NCBI RefSeq assembly: GCF_001423185.1 | Contig: NZ_LMOB01000003.1 | Coordinates: 219,303 to 283,302, forward strand | Length of the DNA stretch: 64,000 nucleotides | Source: Plantibacter sp. Leaf314 | GTDB taxonomy: Bacteria > Actinomycetota > Actinomycetes > Actinomycetales > Microbacteriaceae | Direction of reading: 5' to 3' | Shown here: positions 27,976 to 36,738 of the stretch, piece after piece | How the letters are laid out: each line of letters opens with the position of its first letter | Position numbering within the stretch: the first letter of the stretch is position 1 | Translations under genes and position numbers: made by a program | Notes under the pieces: generated by a model | What the model saw: only the letters and a program-made list of their open reading frames with translations | Told to the model about the DNA's origin: nothing | The model's database searches: none

Positions 27976-27998
27976 GGTCCCTGAGCCTGTCGAAGGGC
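27976..27998. repeat. short dispersed repeat, copy 1 (CCTGAGCCTGTCGAA type)
   Basis: A 22-23 bp sequence containing CCTGAGCCTGTCGAA lies between convergent genes and recurs at 36739-36760 with one change near its end. From memory, this motif is scattered through intergenic DNA of Microbacteriaceae and other actinobacteria. Confidence 0.65.
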
Positions 27999-28002
27999 GC
28001 GC

Positions 28003-29031
28003 TCAGCCGTCGGCGACCTTCAGGACGATCTTGCCCTTGGCATGACCGCCCTCGAGGACGGTGTGGGCCTGGTGCACCTCGTCGAGCTCGAACACCTGGT
28101 CGACGAAGACCCGGACGTCGCCGGACTCGAGCAGACGCCCGATGGTGTCGAGCGTCGAGCCGTCCGGGGCGACCCGGAACGTCGTGGCCCGGACGCCGAC
28201 GGCTCGGGCATCCTCGACCAGCGTCGGCCACGACCCCGTCGGCGCGTTCACGATGAGGCCGCCCGGACGCAGGACGGACAGCGATCGTGTCCCCGTGTCG
28301 TCGACCGTGTTGCCGATGAGGTCGATCACGACGTCGACCTCCGAGACCACGTCCTCGAACCGCACGGCGTCGTGGTCGACGGCCTGGTGCGCGCCCAGTT
28401 CCCGCAACCAGCCCACGTTCCGGCCGGAGCCGGTGGCGATCACCCGCGCCCCGAAGTAGGCGGCGAACTGGACGGCGAAGTGGCCGACCCCACCACTGCC
28501 CGCGTGGATCAGGATGCGCTGGCCCTCGTGCGCTTTCGCGACGTCCACGACCATGCCCCAGGCGGTGAGCGCGGCGAGGGGCACCCCGGCGGCCTCGACG
28601 TGCGAGAGCGTCGTCGGCTTCCGCGTGAGGCTCAGGGAGGAGACGGCGACGTACTCCGCGTAACTGCCGCCGGTCCGCGGGAACGCGGTCATCCCGTAGA
28701 CCTCGTCGCCCGGGAGCAGGCCGGCTGCGGGGAAGGGCGACTCCACGACGATGCCGCTGAAGTCGTATCCGAGGACGGCCGGCATGGTCGCGATGGCCGA
28801 GGAGACCCCTCGCCCCGACCGGGTCTTCGCGTCGATGGGGTTCACTCCGGCGGCGACGACGCGGACGAGGAACTCCGCCATCACGGGCTTCGGCGTCGGC
28901 ACCGTCTGCATGTGGAACACCTCGGGGCTCCCGACCGTGTCGATCACCGCAGCCCGCATGTGCTCCGGTGCCGGCTTGACCGCATCAGTGGTGGTCGCCA
29001 GCGACCACGAGTGTCCGGCTCCTTGACGCAT
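28003..29031 (-). CDS. zinc-type alcohol dehydrogenase-like quinone/NADP oxidoreductase
   Basis: A medium-chain dehydrogenase/reductase of 342 residues lacking the catalytic-zinc ligands, as in quinone oxidoreductases. The catalytic domain starts AAVIDTVGSPEVFHM. The Rossmann motif is HAGSGGVGHFAVQFAAYFGARVIATGSG, with VDVVIDLIGNTVD after it. Substrate unknown. The frame is open well upstream, but the ATG at 29031 has RBS GAAGGAG 8 nt before it. Confidence 0.9.
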   Translation of the reverse strand: MRQGAGHSWSLATTTDAVKPAPEHMRAAVIDTVGSPEVFHMQTVPTPKPVMAEFLVRVVAAGVNPIDAKTRSGRGVSSAIATMPAVLGYDFSGIVVESPFPAAGLLPGDEVYGMTAFPRTGGSYAEYVAVSSLSLTRKPTTLSHVEAAGVPLAALTAWGMVVDVAKAHEGQRILIHAGSGGVGHFAVQFAAYFGARVIATGSGRNVGWLRELGAHQAVDHDAVRFEDVVSEVDVVIDLIGNTVDDTGTRSLSVLRPGGLIVNAPTGSWPTLVEDARAVGVRATTFRVAPDGSTLDTIGRLLESGDVRVFVDQVFELDEVHQAHTVLEGGHAKGKIVLKVADG

Positions 29032-29258
29032 CGGGTACTCCTTCGTCGTTCGTCCCCCGAACATTCCACCCGACGGAGGTCGGCTCGGCGACGAGTCTCG
29101 CTCCGGCACGTGGTCCGGCTCTGTTCTCATCAAAGCCGCCGAATGAGTCGGCACTGTTACGGCGGTGTCAATTGGGTGGAAACGATTCCCCCACCTCGAG
29201 GGACACGACGGATGTCGGGTACTGCGGGGCCGCGCGGTCGGTCCGATACAGTGGCGCC

Positions 29259-29888
29259 ATGCGTGCACTGTTCGGAGTCATCAGGATCCTCGCCGGCGGG
29301 GTGATCATCGCCGCGATCGTCGGACAGTTCGTCTACACGCTGTCGTTCGGCGATGCGCCGGTGGACTTCGTCGTGAACTTCTTCAGCTACTTCACGATCC
29401 TCTCGAACGCGTTGAGTGCGATCGTGCTCCTGATCGGCGCCGGCTTCTGCTTCCGGATGCGACGCGATCCCGCCTGGTACAACCTCCTCCTCGGCAGTGT
29501 CGTCACCTACATGGCGACCACCGGGGTGGTCTACAACCTGTTGCTCCGCGGCATCCAGCTCGACCAGGGACACACCCTCGGGTGGTCGAACGAGGTGTTG
29601 CACCTCATCGCGCCGATCTATCTGGTGGTGGTCTGGATCGTCACGCCCGGGAAGTCCCGACTGGAGTGGCGGCAGGTGTGGGGGATCATCGCGTTCCCGC
29701 TGGTCTGGACCGTGTACACGATGATCCGTGGCGCGATCGTCGGTTGGTACCCGTACCCGTTCCTCAACCCGGCTCAGCCCGGCGGGGTCGGCGCGGTGAT
29801 CGTGTACATCATCGCCATCGCGGGATTCATCGGCCTCATGGGGTGCGCGGTGATCGCCCTCAGTCGGACCCGGTTGATCCGAGGGTGA
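29259..29888 (+). CDS. Pr6Pr family membrane protein
   Basis: The 209 residues have six predicted membrane helices and match the Pr6Pr (FAR-17a/AIG1-like) family: FFSYFTILSNALSAIVLL, VTYMATTGVVYNLLLRG and NEVLHLIAPIYLVVVWIV, with WYPYPFLNP near the end. The eukaryotic relatives are hydrolases of fatty-acid esters of hydroxy fatty acids; activity here is untested. TACAGT (29247-29252) lies 6 nt before the ATG. It overlaps the next gene by GTGA. Confidence 0.85.
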   Translation: MRALFGVIRILAGGVIIAAIVGQFVYTLSFGDAPVDFVVNFFSYFTILSNALSAIVLLIGAGFCFRMRRDPAWYNLLLGSVVTYMATTGVVYNLLLRGIQLDQGHTLGWSNEVLHLIAPIYLVVVWIVTPGKSRLEWRQVWGIIAFPLVWTVYTMIRGAIVGWYPYPFLNPAQPGGVGAVIVYIIAIAGFIGLMGCAVIALSRTRLIRG

Positions 29889-30661
29889 GTCGCACGATGT
29901 CGTCCATGCCGGGCCTCGCCGCCGGCACCCGTTCGCGAGCCCGCCGCCGACCCGCCCTCGTGTTCGCCACCGTCGGTGGCGTCCTCGTCGTGGTCGCCGC
30001 GATCCTGATCTGGGCCGCGCGGCTCAGCCTGGCCAAGAACAGCTACGTGAGCGGGCTCGGCGCCACCGGCGAGGTCACGGCGCCCGTGTTCAACGCGGCG
30101 CTCCTCATGGTGGCGGTCGGTGGTCTCAGCATCGCGGTGGCCCTGCAGCGGGCGGCGCGCCCGGGCCGTGGACGTCCGCAGCGGTCCCGGATCGCGGGCA
30201 TCCTCGTCCCCTGGCTGCTTGTCGCCGGTTCGAGCGTCTGCTTCTTCGTCGCCTCGCAGGTGACCTGCACGTACGAGTGCCCCATCCCCTCGAGCCCGCT
30301 GTTCACCGTGCAGGACGCGGTGCACATCTCCTTCGCGGTCCTCGGATTCACGCTCGCCTGCCTCGCCATGATCGGCTCCGCGATCGGTGCCCGGCTCCGG
30401 GTCGTCCGGCGCGTGTCGTGGGTGGCCGGTGCGGCCGTCGCGGTCGTCGCCGGCATCGGCGGTCTGCTGTCGCTCGCCGAGATCGGGCAGCAGGTGGGCA
30501 GTTGGTTGGAGTTCGCGGCGATGACGATCGCGTTGCTCTGGTTGGTCGGGTGCGGGCTGGCGGAGGCGGTCACCGTCGGGCGGTCGGACGACGGCGGGGG
30601 TGTCACCTCGATGGAGGAGGACGCACCTCAGTTCGACACGGCGTCCGGGCTCCGCGGCTGA
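29885..30661 (+). CDS. hypothetical six-helix membrane protein (DUF998-like)
   Basis: The 258 residues have about six hydrophobic segments, with a short extracytoplasmic loop holding two Cys (VTCTYECPIPSSP). The layout recalls DUF998 proteins, but the match is weak. The GTG at 29885 overlaps the preceding stop by four bases, implying coupling to the Pr6Pr gene; an ATG at 29897 is an alternative. Its last 34 bases overlap the convergent ROK gene. Confidence 0.65.
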   Translation: MSRTMSSMPGLAAGTRSRARRRPALVFATVGGVLVVVAAILIWAARLSLAKNSYVSGLGATGEVTAPVFNAALLMVAVGGLSIAVALQRAARPGRGRPQRSRIAGILVPWLLVAGSSVCFFVASQVTCTYECPIPSSPLFTVQDAVHISFAVLGFTLACLAMIGSAIGARLRVVRRVSWVAGAAVAVVAGIGGLLSLAEIGQQVGSWLEFAAMTIALLWLVGCGLAEAVTVGRSDDGGGVTSMEEDAPQFDTASGLRG

Positions 30662-31854
30662 GTCATCGCGTCGACGGCGGGCGCCGACAGGGCTTCGCGG
30701 AGCACCATGATCGCGGCTCCCAGGACACCGGCCTCCTCGCCGGCCGTGGACGTGACGATGCCGAGGTGGCCGGTGGCGAGGGGCATGGAGCGACGGTAGA
30801 CGACCTCGCGGACGCCGGTGAGGAGATGACCGCCCGCCCGGGTCATGGTGCCGCCGAGGACGATCACCGAGGGGTTGAGGAGGTTGACGACGACGCTGAG
30901 GACCTCGCCGATCTCGCGGCCGGCCTGCCGCGTGGTCTCGATCGCCGCGCGGTCACCCGCACGGATGAGGGCGGCGACGTCGCGGCTGCTCGAGGCCTCG
31001 ACCCCCTGGGCGCGCAGCGCGGTCGCGATCGCGGGTCCGCTCGCGATGGCTTCGAGGTCGCGTTCGTCGTCGACCGGCCGGGGTGAGTCGCGCCCGACGG
31101 GAACCTGGACGTGACCGATGTCACCGGCGGCACCGAGGGCGCCCCGCTGCAGCTCGCCACCGGCGATGATGCCGGCACCGATGCCGGTCGAGACCTTCAC
31201 GTACACGAGGTCGTCCGTGTCCGGCCAGGAGATCGCGTGCTCGCCGAGGGCGAGGACGTTGACGTCGTTGTCGACGAGGACCGGGACGTCGATCGTCCGG
31301 CGGATGTAGGCGGGCACGTCGAAGCGGTCCCATCCGGGCATGATGGGCGGATTCGTCGGGCGGCCGGTGGAGTGCTCGACGGGACCGGGCAGCCCGACGC
31401 CGACGCCGATGACGAGCGGGGCGGTGGGTTGCGGCGTCGTCCAGGCGAGCGGGTCGGCGAGGAGCGCGGTCGCCGCCTCGACCACCCAGTCCAGGACGGG
31501 TTCCGGGCCGGCGGAGATCTCGAGTTCGGCTCGACTCGTCGCGAGGATGGAGCCGGCGAGGTCGGTGACGGCGACCGTCCCGTGCGTCGCGCCGAGGTCG
31601 ACGGCGACCACGACGCGCGCCAGCGGGTTGAACGCGATCCGGGCCGGCGGGCGGCCCCCTGAGGACGCGGCCTCCCCGGCCGGGCGGAGCAGGTCGGCGT
31701 CGACGAGGGCGTCGATGCGCAGGGACACGGTGGAGCGCGCGAGTCCCGTGAGCGTGCAGAGCTCGGACTTCGTCCGCGCCTCACCGCTCCGGAAGAGCTG
31801 GAAGAGGTCGCCGGCGCCCGGTGCTCCGGGGGAGGGGCGTTGCGGCTCGTTCAT
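30628..31854 (-). CDS. ROK family transcriptional repressor
   Basis: A DNA-binding N-terminus (FQLFRSGEARTKSELCTLTGLARSTVSLRIDALVDADLL) precedes a sugar-kinase-like ROK domain (VVAVDLGATHGTVAVTDLAG, DNDVNVLALGEHA). The ROK zinc signature CxCGxxGCxE is absent: the stretch after GDIGH reads VQVPVGRDSPRPVDDERDLEAIASG. The protein is therefore an atypical, probably zinc-free regulator that still could bind a sugar. A 26-bp palindrome just upstream (31880-31905) and its relative at 32630-32655 suggest that it represses itself and the sugar operon at 32715-36713. Confidence 0.88.
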   Translation of the reverse strand: MNEPQRPSPGAPGAGDLFQLFRSGEARTKSELCTLTGLARSTVSLRIDALVDADLLRPAGEAASSGGRPPARIAFNPLARVVVAVDLGATHGTVAVTDLAGSILATSRAELEISAGPEPVLDWVVEAATALLADPLAWTTPQPTAPLVIGVGVGLPGPVEHSTGRPTNPPIMPGWDRFDVPAYIRRTIDVPVLVDNDVNVLALGEHAISWPDTDDLVYVKVSTGIGAGIIAGGELQRGALGAAGDIGHVQVPVGRDSPRPVDDERDLEAIASGPAIATALRAQGVEASSSRDVAALIRAGDRAAIETTRQAGREIGEVLSVVVNLLNPSVIVLGGTMTRAGGHLLTGVREVVYRRSMPLATGHLGIVTSTAGEEAGVLGAAIMVLREALSAPAVDAMTQPRSPDAVSN

Positions 31855-31879
31855 GGGGCACAGTCAACCATCTCGACCG

Positions 31880-31905
31880 ACTTCTGTCGACTTGTCGTCA
31901 GAAGT
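31880..31905. promoter_or_regulatory. ROK operator 1 (autoregulatory)
   Basis: A near-perfect 12-2-12 palindrome, ACTTCTGTCGAC-TT-GTCGTCAGAAGT with one mismatch, lies 26 bp before the ROK start. The same half-site occurs in operator 2. Confidence 0.75.
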
Positions 31906-32560
31906 CGAGGCTGAGCAGCGGCTCCCGGAGGGCCGGGGCGGCGGGAGTGGGCTCCGGCAGGACCGGGCGCCGGGCGGCCGGATTGGTGCGGTGGTACAGC
32001 TCGTCGATGAGGGCGTTCGCCAGGCCGACGAGCTTCGCGATCTCGGTGTCATCGCGCTCCACCCAGCGGCAGAGCGGCTCGTCGTCGATGGGGACGAAGT
32101 CCTTGTGCTCCTCCCAGACGACGAGCGTGCGTTCCGCGCCGATCACGTACTGCTGCCACCACACCTGGCGCAGGTAGTTGCGCGGGATCGAACGCCAGGA
32201 CTTCGTCGTGGTCTTGATCTCCGCGAGGACGACGGCACCACGTTCGGTGACGGCGATGCCGTCCGGCGTGGCGAGGTGGCGGTGCTCGACCTCCGCCCGG
32301 AAGAGGGCCGAGGAGGGGTTGATCCCATGGGTCGCCGCGACCCAGCGGGCGATCTCGGGTTCGCGAGCACGCCCGTGGTCGGTGAAGGCGTTCCCGGAGA
32401 AGCCGGTGCCGCCGAGCTTCGCGTCGGCCGCGCGCTGGATGGAGGCCGGGGTGGAGAGGGTCGCGACGTCGGTCGCGGTGATCCCTCGCGACCGTGCCCG
32501 CAGCCACGAGATGCGGTCGCTGGAGTCAGCGACGATCCGGGAGAGCAGGGCTGAGTTCAC
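31898..32560 (-). CDS. YqaJ-like viral recombinase/exonuclease family protein
   Basis: A PD-(D/E)xK nuclease-like protein of 220 residues. It starts with the YqaJ pattern WLRARSRGITATDVATL, has ENEIxR-like REPEIARWV, and carries the catalytic pair in DGIAV...VLAEIKTTTKSW. Phage lambda exonuclease relatives resect dsDNA ends; chromosomal copies are common in actinobacteria without phage genes. GACAAT (32567-32572, minus) lies 6 nt before the GTG at 32560. The C-terminal codons overlap ROK operator 1. Confidence 0.85.
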   Translation of the reverse strand: MNSALLSRIVADSSDRISWLRARSRGITATDVATLSTPASIQRAADAKLGGTGFSGNAFTDHGRAREPEIARWVAATHGINPSSALFRAEVEHRHLATPDGIAVTERGAVVLAEIKTTTKSWRSIPRNYLRQVWWQQYVIGAERTLVVWEEHKDFVPIDDEPLCRWVERDDTEIAKLVGLANALIDELYHRTNPAARRPVLPEPTPAAPALREPLLSLDF

Positions 32561-32629
32561 GACTCCATTGTCCCGCACACTTCGGCCTCCGGCGGTATTC
32601 GTCGCCGAGCGAGCGACGATGGGCGATGG

Positions 32630-32666
32630 ACTTTTGTTTGACCACCGACAGAAGTGTGGCTAGCCT
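32630..32666 (+). promoter_or_regulatory. promoter and ROK operator 2 of the sugar-oxidation operon
   Basis: -35 TTGACC (32638-32643) and -10 TAGCCT (32661-32666) have a 17-bp spacer. A 26-bp palindrome (32630-32655; half-sites ACTTTTGT and ACAGAAGT) overlaps the -35 and resembles operator 1 in length and half-site. Binding would block RNA polymerase. Confidence 0.75.
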
Positions 32667-32714
32667 GGATCACGCAGCAGCGGCTGCCTGACACCGTCAT
32701 CATTGAGGAGCATC

Positions 32715-33461
32715 GTGTCGACTTCCCACCTCTCCGTCCAGCTCTACTCGGTACGGGAGCCGCTGAGCGCGGACCGTGCCGCTGCGCTGCAGCGCCTCAC
32801 CGAGATCGGATTCCGTCAGGCGGAGCCGTTCGGCTTCGGTCCCGGCGTGAGTCTGCAGGACATCCACGATGCGGGCCTCGTCACCCCGAGCGCGCACGGC
32901 AAGGTCATCGACGAGGGCATCGACCTCTCGGCCGTCTTCGGCGCGGCCGCCGAGCAGCAGGTCGGCGTCCTCATCGACCCCGCGATCGCCGTCGAGCGGT
33001 TCGCCACGGCGGACTCGGTCGCCTCGATCGCCGACGACCTCAACGCGGCGGCCCAGGTCGCCGCCGGCCACGGGGTGCAGGTCGGGTACCACAACCACTG
33101 GTGGGAGCTCGAGGGCGACGTCGCCGGCACGAGCCCGCTCGAGCACCTCGCCGCCATCACCGACCCCGCGGTCGTGTTCGAGGTCGACACCTACTGGGTC
33201 GAGGTCGGCGGGCGCCGCGCCGTCGACGTCCTCGCCACCATCGGCGACCGGGTGCGGTTCATCCACGTCAAGGACGGCGACGCCTCGCGCGACACGATGA
33301 AGCAGCTGCCGGCGGGCGCCGGTGTCGTCCCCGTGCTCGACATCATCAACGCAGCACCGCAGGCGTTGCGCGTCGTCGAGTTCGACGCCTTCGACGGCGA
33401 CATCTTCCAGGGGCTCGAACAGAGCTTCACCTACCTCACCACGAACGGAGTCCAGGCATGA
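32715..33461 (+). CDS. sugar phosphate isomerase/epimerase (IolE-like TIM barrel), first of operon
   Basis: A xylose-isomerase-like TIM barrel of 248 residues with the metal-binding series HNHWWE, FEVDTYW, HVKDGD and VVEFD. It probably isomerises or eliminates a keto-sugar made by the neighbouring dehydrogenases. RBS GAGGAG precedes the GTG at 32715. The stop overlaps the next ATG (ATGA). It is first in the ROK-controlled operon 32715-36713. Confidence 0.88.
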   Translation: MSTSHLSVQLYSVREPLSADRAAALQRLTEIGFRQAEPFGFGPGVSLQDIHDAGLVTPSAHGKVIDEGIDLSAVFGAAAEQQVGVLIDPAIAVERFATADSVASIADDLNAAAQVAAGHGVQVGYHNHWWELEGDVAGTSPLEHLAAITDPAVVFEVDTYWVEVGGRRAVDVLATIGDRVRFIHVKDGDASRDTMKQLPAGAGVVPVLDIINAAPQALRVVEFDAFDGDIFQGLEQSFTYLTTNGVQA

Positions 33462-34567
33462 GCGACAACACCGGAACGGTCGGTGTCGGCCTCATCGGCG
33501 CCGGCGTCATCAGCGACCAGTACCTCAGCAACCTCGTCACCTTCCCCGACCTCGACGTCCGCTTCGTCGCCGACCTCGACCTCGAGCGGGCGAAGACGCA
33601 GGCCGAGAAGTACGGCGTCCCCGGCCACGGATCGGTCGCCGAACTCCTCGCCGACCCCGAGATCGAGATCGTCGTCAACCTGACGATCCCGAAGGTGCAC
33701 GTCGAGGTCGCCATGCAGATCCTCGACGCCGGCAAGCACGTGTGGAGCGAGAAGCCCTTCGCGCTCGACCGCGAGAGCGGCCAGGCGTTGCTCGAGGCTG
33801 CGAACGCCAAGGGACTCCGCGTCGCGACCGCGCCCGACACCTTCCTCGGTGCCGGCATCCAGTCCGCCCGCCGTCTGGTCGAGGCCGGCGGGATCGGCCA
33901 GCCGCTCACTGCCCTGACGCTCATGCAGAGCCCCGGCCCGGAGTCCTGGCACCCGAACCCCGACTTCCTGTTCCAGGACGGTGCCGGCCCGCTCTTCGAC
34001 ATCGGCCCGTACTACATCACCGCCCTCGTGCAGCTGTTCGGCCCGATCGCCCGCGTCACGGCGTTGGCCTCGCAGGCGTTCCCGCAGCGCACCATCGGCT
34101 CCGGTCCGCGCGCCGGACAGTCGTTCGACGTGACCGTGCCGACGCACGTGAGCGCCCTCTTCGAGTTCGAGAGCGGCCAGCTCGCGCAGAGCGTGTTCAG
34201 CTTCGACTCGAAGCTCGGACGGACGCAGTTCGAGGTCGCGGGCTCCACCGGGACGCTCGTCGTCCCCGACCCGAACACCTTCGAGGGCGAGCTGCTCGTC
34301 TACGGCGGTGGCGAGGAGCCGGAGTCCATCCCGTCGACCGGCCCCACGCAGGGTCGCGGGACCGGTGTCGTCGAACTCGCGCAGGCGATCCGCGCCGGAC
34401 GCCCGGAGCGCGCTTCGGGTGAGCTCGCCTACCACGTGCTCGACGTCATGGTCTCGACCGCCGAGTCCGGCCTCAGCCGCACCTCGGTGGACGTCGTGAG
34501 CACCGTCGAACTCGCTCCGGCGCTGCCCGAGGCGTGGACTCCGGCGGACCGTTCCCTCGGAGCATGA
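33458..34567 (+). CDS. Gfo/Idh/MocA family oxidoreductase 1
   Basis: An NAD(P)-dependent sugar dehydrogenase of 369 residues. The Rossmann motif is VGVGLIGAGVISDQYL, the conserved SEKPFAL follows the nucleotide domain, and the substrate-side DIGPYYITAL contains the helix usually carrying the catalytic Asp/His (the His is Tyr here). It oxidises a sugar or cyclitol hydroxyl; which one is unknown. It overlaps both neighbours by four bases. Confidence 0.9.
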   Translation: MSDNTGTVGVGLIGAGVISDQYLSNLVTFPDLDVRFVADLDLERAKTQAEKYGVPGHGSVAELLADPEIEIVVNLTIPKVHVEVAMQILDAGKHVWSEKPFALDRESGQALLEAANAKGLRVATAPDTFLGAGIQSARRLVEAGGIGQPLTALTLMQSPGPESWHPNPDFLFQDGAGPLFDIGPYYITALVQLFGPIARVTALASQAFPQRTIGSGPRAGQSFDVTVPTHVSALFEFESGQLAQSVFSFDSKLGRTQFEVAGSTGTLVVPDPNTFEGELLVYGGGEEPESIPSTGPTQGRGTGVVELAQAIRAGRPERASGELAYHVLDVMVSTAESGLSRTSVDVVSTVELAPALPEAWTPADRSLGA

Positions 34568-35682
34568 CCGTGACGGCTCCCGGCATCGCGGTGGTGGGCG
34601 GTGGCTTCATGGCCACCGTCCACAGCCGGGCGGCTCGCGCAGCGGGTGCCCGGCTGGTGGGCGTCGTCGCCTCGACGCCCGAGCGGTCGCGTCAGGTCGC
34701 CGGCGAGCTGGGGTTCGAGCGCGGGTACGAGTCGCTCGACGCCGTGCTCGCCGATCCGGCGGTCGACGTGGTCCACGTCTGCACGCCCAACGCCCTCCAC
34801 GCGGAGCAGGCCCTGGCGGCGATCGCCGCCGGCAAGCACGTCGTCTGCGAGAAGCCGCTCGCGACCGACGCCGAGACCGCGCAGCGGCTCGTGACCGCCG
34901 CCGCGGAGGCCGGCGTCGTCGGCACCGTGCCGTTCGTGTACCGGTTCCACCCGCTCGTCCGCGAGGCCAGGGCGCGCGTCGCGGCCGGTGACCTCGGGAC
35001 GCTGCTCACCATCAGCGGGTCCTACCTGCAGGACTGGCTGCTTGCGCAGACGGACGACAACTGGCGCGTCGACTCGGCTGCCGGCGGGCGCTCGCGCGCG
35101 TTCGCGGACATCGGGTCGCATCTCGTCGACCTCATCGAGTTCATCACTGGGGCGCGCATCACGGAGCTGAGCTCCACGGTCCGCACCTTCTTCGCCGAGC
35201 GCGCGAACACCCCCGAGGTCACCACCGAGGACGCCGCCGCGGTCGTCATCCGCCTCGACGGCGGGGCCATCGGGACGCTGCTCGTCTCACAGCTCGCGCC
35301 CGGCCGGAAGAACCGTCTCCACCTGGAGGTCGCCGGCACCGAGCTGAGCATCGGCTTCGACCAGGAGGCCCCCGAGACACTGTGGTTGGGACGCCGCTCC
35401 GGCACGCAGCTGCTCCCGCGCGACGCCGACCAGCTGCACCCGGACGCCGCACGGCTGTCGATCATCCCGGCGGGCCACCCGATGGGCTACCAGGACGCGT
35501 TCAACGCCTTCATCGCGGACAGCTACGCCGCGATGGCCGGGCAAGCCCCCGACGGGTTGCCCGTCTTCGCGGACGGCCTGCGTGCCGCCCGCATCACCGA
35601 GGCGGTCCTGGACGCCGCCGACACCGGCGCCTGGACCCCGGTCGCCACCTCCACCGATGACGAGACGAGGATCACCGCATGA
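34564..35682 (+). CDS. Gfo/Idh/MocA family oxidoreductase 2
   Basis: A second sugar dehydrogenase of 372 residues, distinct from the first. It has AVVGGGFMATVHSRAA at the N-terminus, HVCTPNALHAEQAL, CEKPLAT, and an intact DIGSHLVDLIEF carrying Asp-Ile-Gly-x-His. The pair suggests oxidation at one carbon and later reduction, or two successive oxidations. It overlaps the flanking genes by ATGA, so it is strictly co-translated. Confidence 0.9.
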   Translation: MTVTAPGIAVVGGGFMATVHSRAARAAGARLVGVVASTPERSRQVAGELGFERGYESLDAVLADPAVDVVHVCTPNALHAEQALAAIAAGKHVVCEKPLATDAETAQRLVTAAAEAGVVGTVPFVYRFHPLVREARARVAAGDLGTLLTISGSYLQDWLLAQTDDNWRVDSAAGGRSRAFADIGSHLVDLIEFITGARITELSSTVRTFFAERANTPEVTTEDAAAVVIRLDGGAIGTLLVSQLAPGRKNRLHLEVAGTELSIGFDQEAPETLWLGRRSGTQLLPRDADQLHPDAARLSIIPAGHPMGYQDAFNAFIADSYAAMAGQAPDGLPVFADGLRAARITEAVLDAADTGAWTPVATSTDDETRITA

Positions 35683-36713
35683 CCGACACCACCGACAAGC
35701 CCTACGCGAGCCGACTTCCCGTGACGCTGTTCACGGGGCAGTGGGCCGACCTCCCGTTCGAGGAGGTCGCGCGACTGGCTGCGTCCTGGGGCTACGACGG
35801 GCTCGAGATCGCGGCGTCCGGCGACCACCTCGACCTGAAGCGGGCCGACGAGGACGACGCCTACCTGCAGTCGCGCCTCGACATCCTCGACCGGCACGGG
35901 CTCGAGGTCTTCGCGATCTCCAACCACCTCACCGGGCAGGCGGTGTGCGACGACCCGATCGACTTCCGCCACCAGGCGATCGTCCGCGACTACACCTGGG
36001 GCGACGGCGACGCGGAGGGCGTCCGGCAGCGCGCGGCCGAGGACATGAAGCGCTCGGCCCGGGTCGCTCGCAAGCTGGGCGTCGACACGGTCGTCGGCTT
36101 CACCGGCTCGAAGATCTGGCAGTACTCGGCGATGTTCCCGCCCGTCCCGGCCTCGGTCATCGACGCCGGCTACGAGGACTTCGCGACCCGGTGGAACCCG
36201 ATCCTCGACGTGTTCGACGCGGAGGGCGTCCGCTTCGCCCACGAGGTGCACCCCTCGGAGATCGCCTACGACTACTGGACGAGCGTCCGCACCCTCGAGG
36301 CGATCGACCACCGCCCCGCGTTCGGCTTCAACTGGGACCCGTCGCACATGATGTGGCAGGGCGTCGACCCCGTCGGCTTCATCGTCGAGTTCGCGAACCG
36401 CATCTACCACGTCGACTGCAAGGACACGCGGATCCGGCCGGCGACCGGGCACGCCGGCATCGTCGGCTCGCACCTGCCCTGGGGTGACCCGCGTCGTGGC
36501 TGGGACTTCGTGTCGACCGGTCACGGCGACGTGCCGTGGGAGGACGCGTTCCGCGCCCTGTCGAGCATCGGCTACGCCGGACCGATCTCCATCGAGTGGG
36601 AGGACGCCGGCATGGACCGCCTGCACGGGGCCGAGGAGGCGGTCGGGTACATCCGGAAGCTGCTCTGGAAGCTCCCCGAGCAGTCCTTCGACGCCGCGTT
36701 CAGCACGCAGTAG
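35679..36713 (+). CDS. sugar phosphate isomerase/epimerase (long form), last of operon
   Basis: A 344-residue TIM barrel, longer than the first isomerase. Metal-binding motifs are HEVHPSEIAYDYW, FNWDPSHMMWQG, YHVDCKDTR and ISIEWEDAGMDR. The insert GHAGIVGSHLPWGDPRRGWDF is typical of a subfamily found beside Gfo/Idh/MocA enzymes in actinobacteria. Some TIM-barrel relatives are Mn-dependent deglycosidases acting on 3-keto-glycosides; that is one possibility among several. It starts at ATGA 35679. Confidence 0.88.
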   Translation: MTDTTDKPYASRLPVTLFTGQWADLPFEEVARLAASWGYDGLEIAASGDHLDLKRADEDDAYLQSRLDILDRHGLEVFAISNHLTGQAVCDDPIDFRHQAIVRDYTWGDGDAEGVRQRAAEDMKRSARVARKLGVDTVVGFTGSKIWQYSAMFPPVPASVIDAGYEDFATRWNPILDVFDAEGVRFAHEVHPSEIAYDYWTSVRTLEAIDHRPAFGFNWDPSHMMWQGVDPVGFIVEFANRIYHVDCKDTRIRPATGHAGIVGSHLPWGDPRRGWDFVSTGHGDVPWEDAFRALSSIGYAGPISIEWEDAGMDRLHGAEEAVGYIRKLLWKLPEQSFDAAFSTQ

Positions 36714-36738
36714 GGCGCGGTCCCTGGAGCTTCCACCC

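Noticed and set aside
31898..32560. YqaJ gene as evidence of a prophage
   Set aside because: No integrase, portal, capsid or lysis genes are nearby, and the codon use looks like the neighbours.
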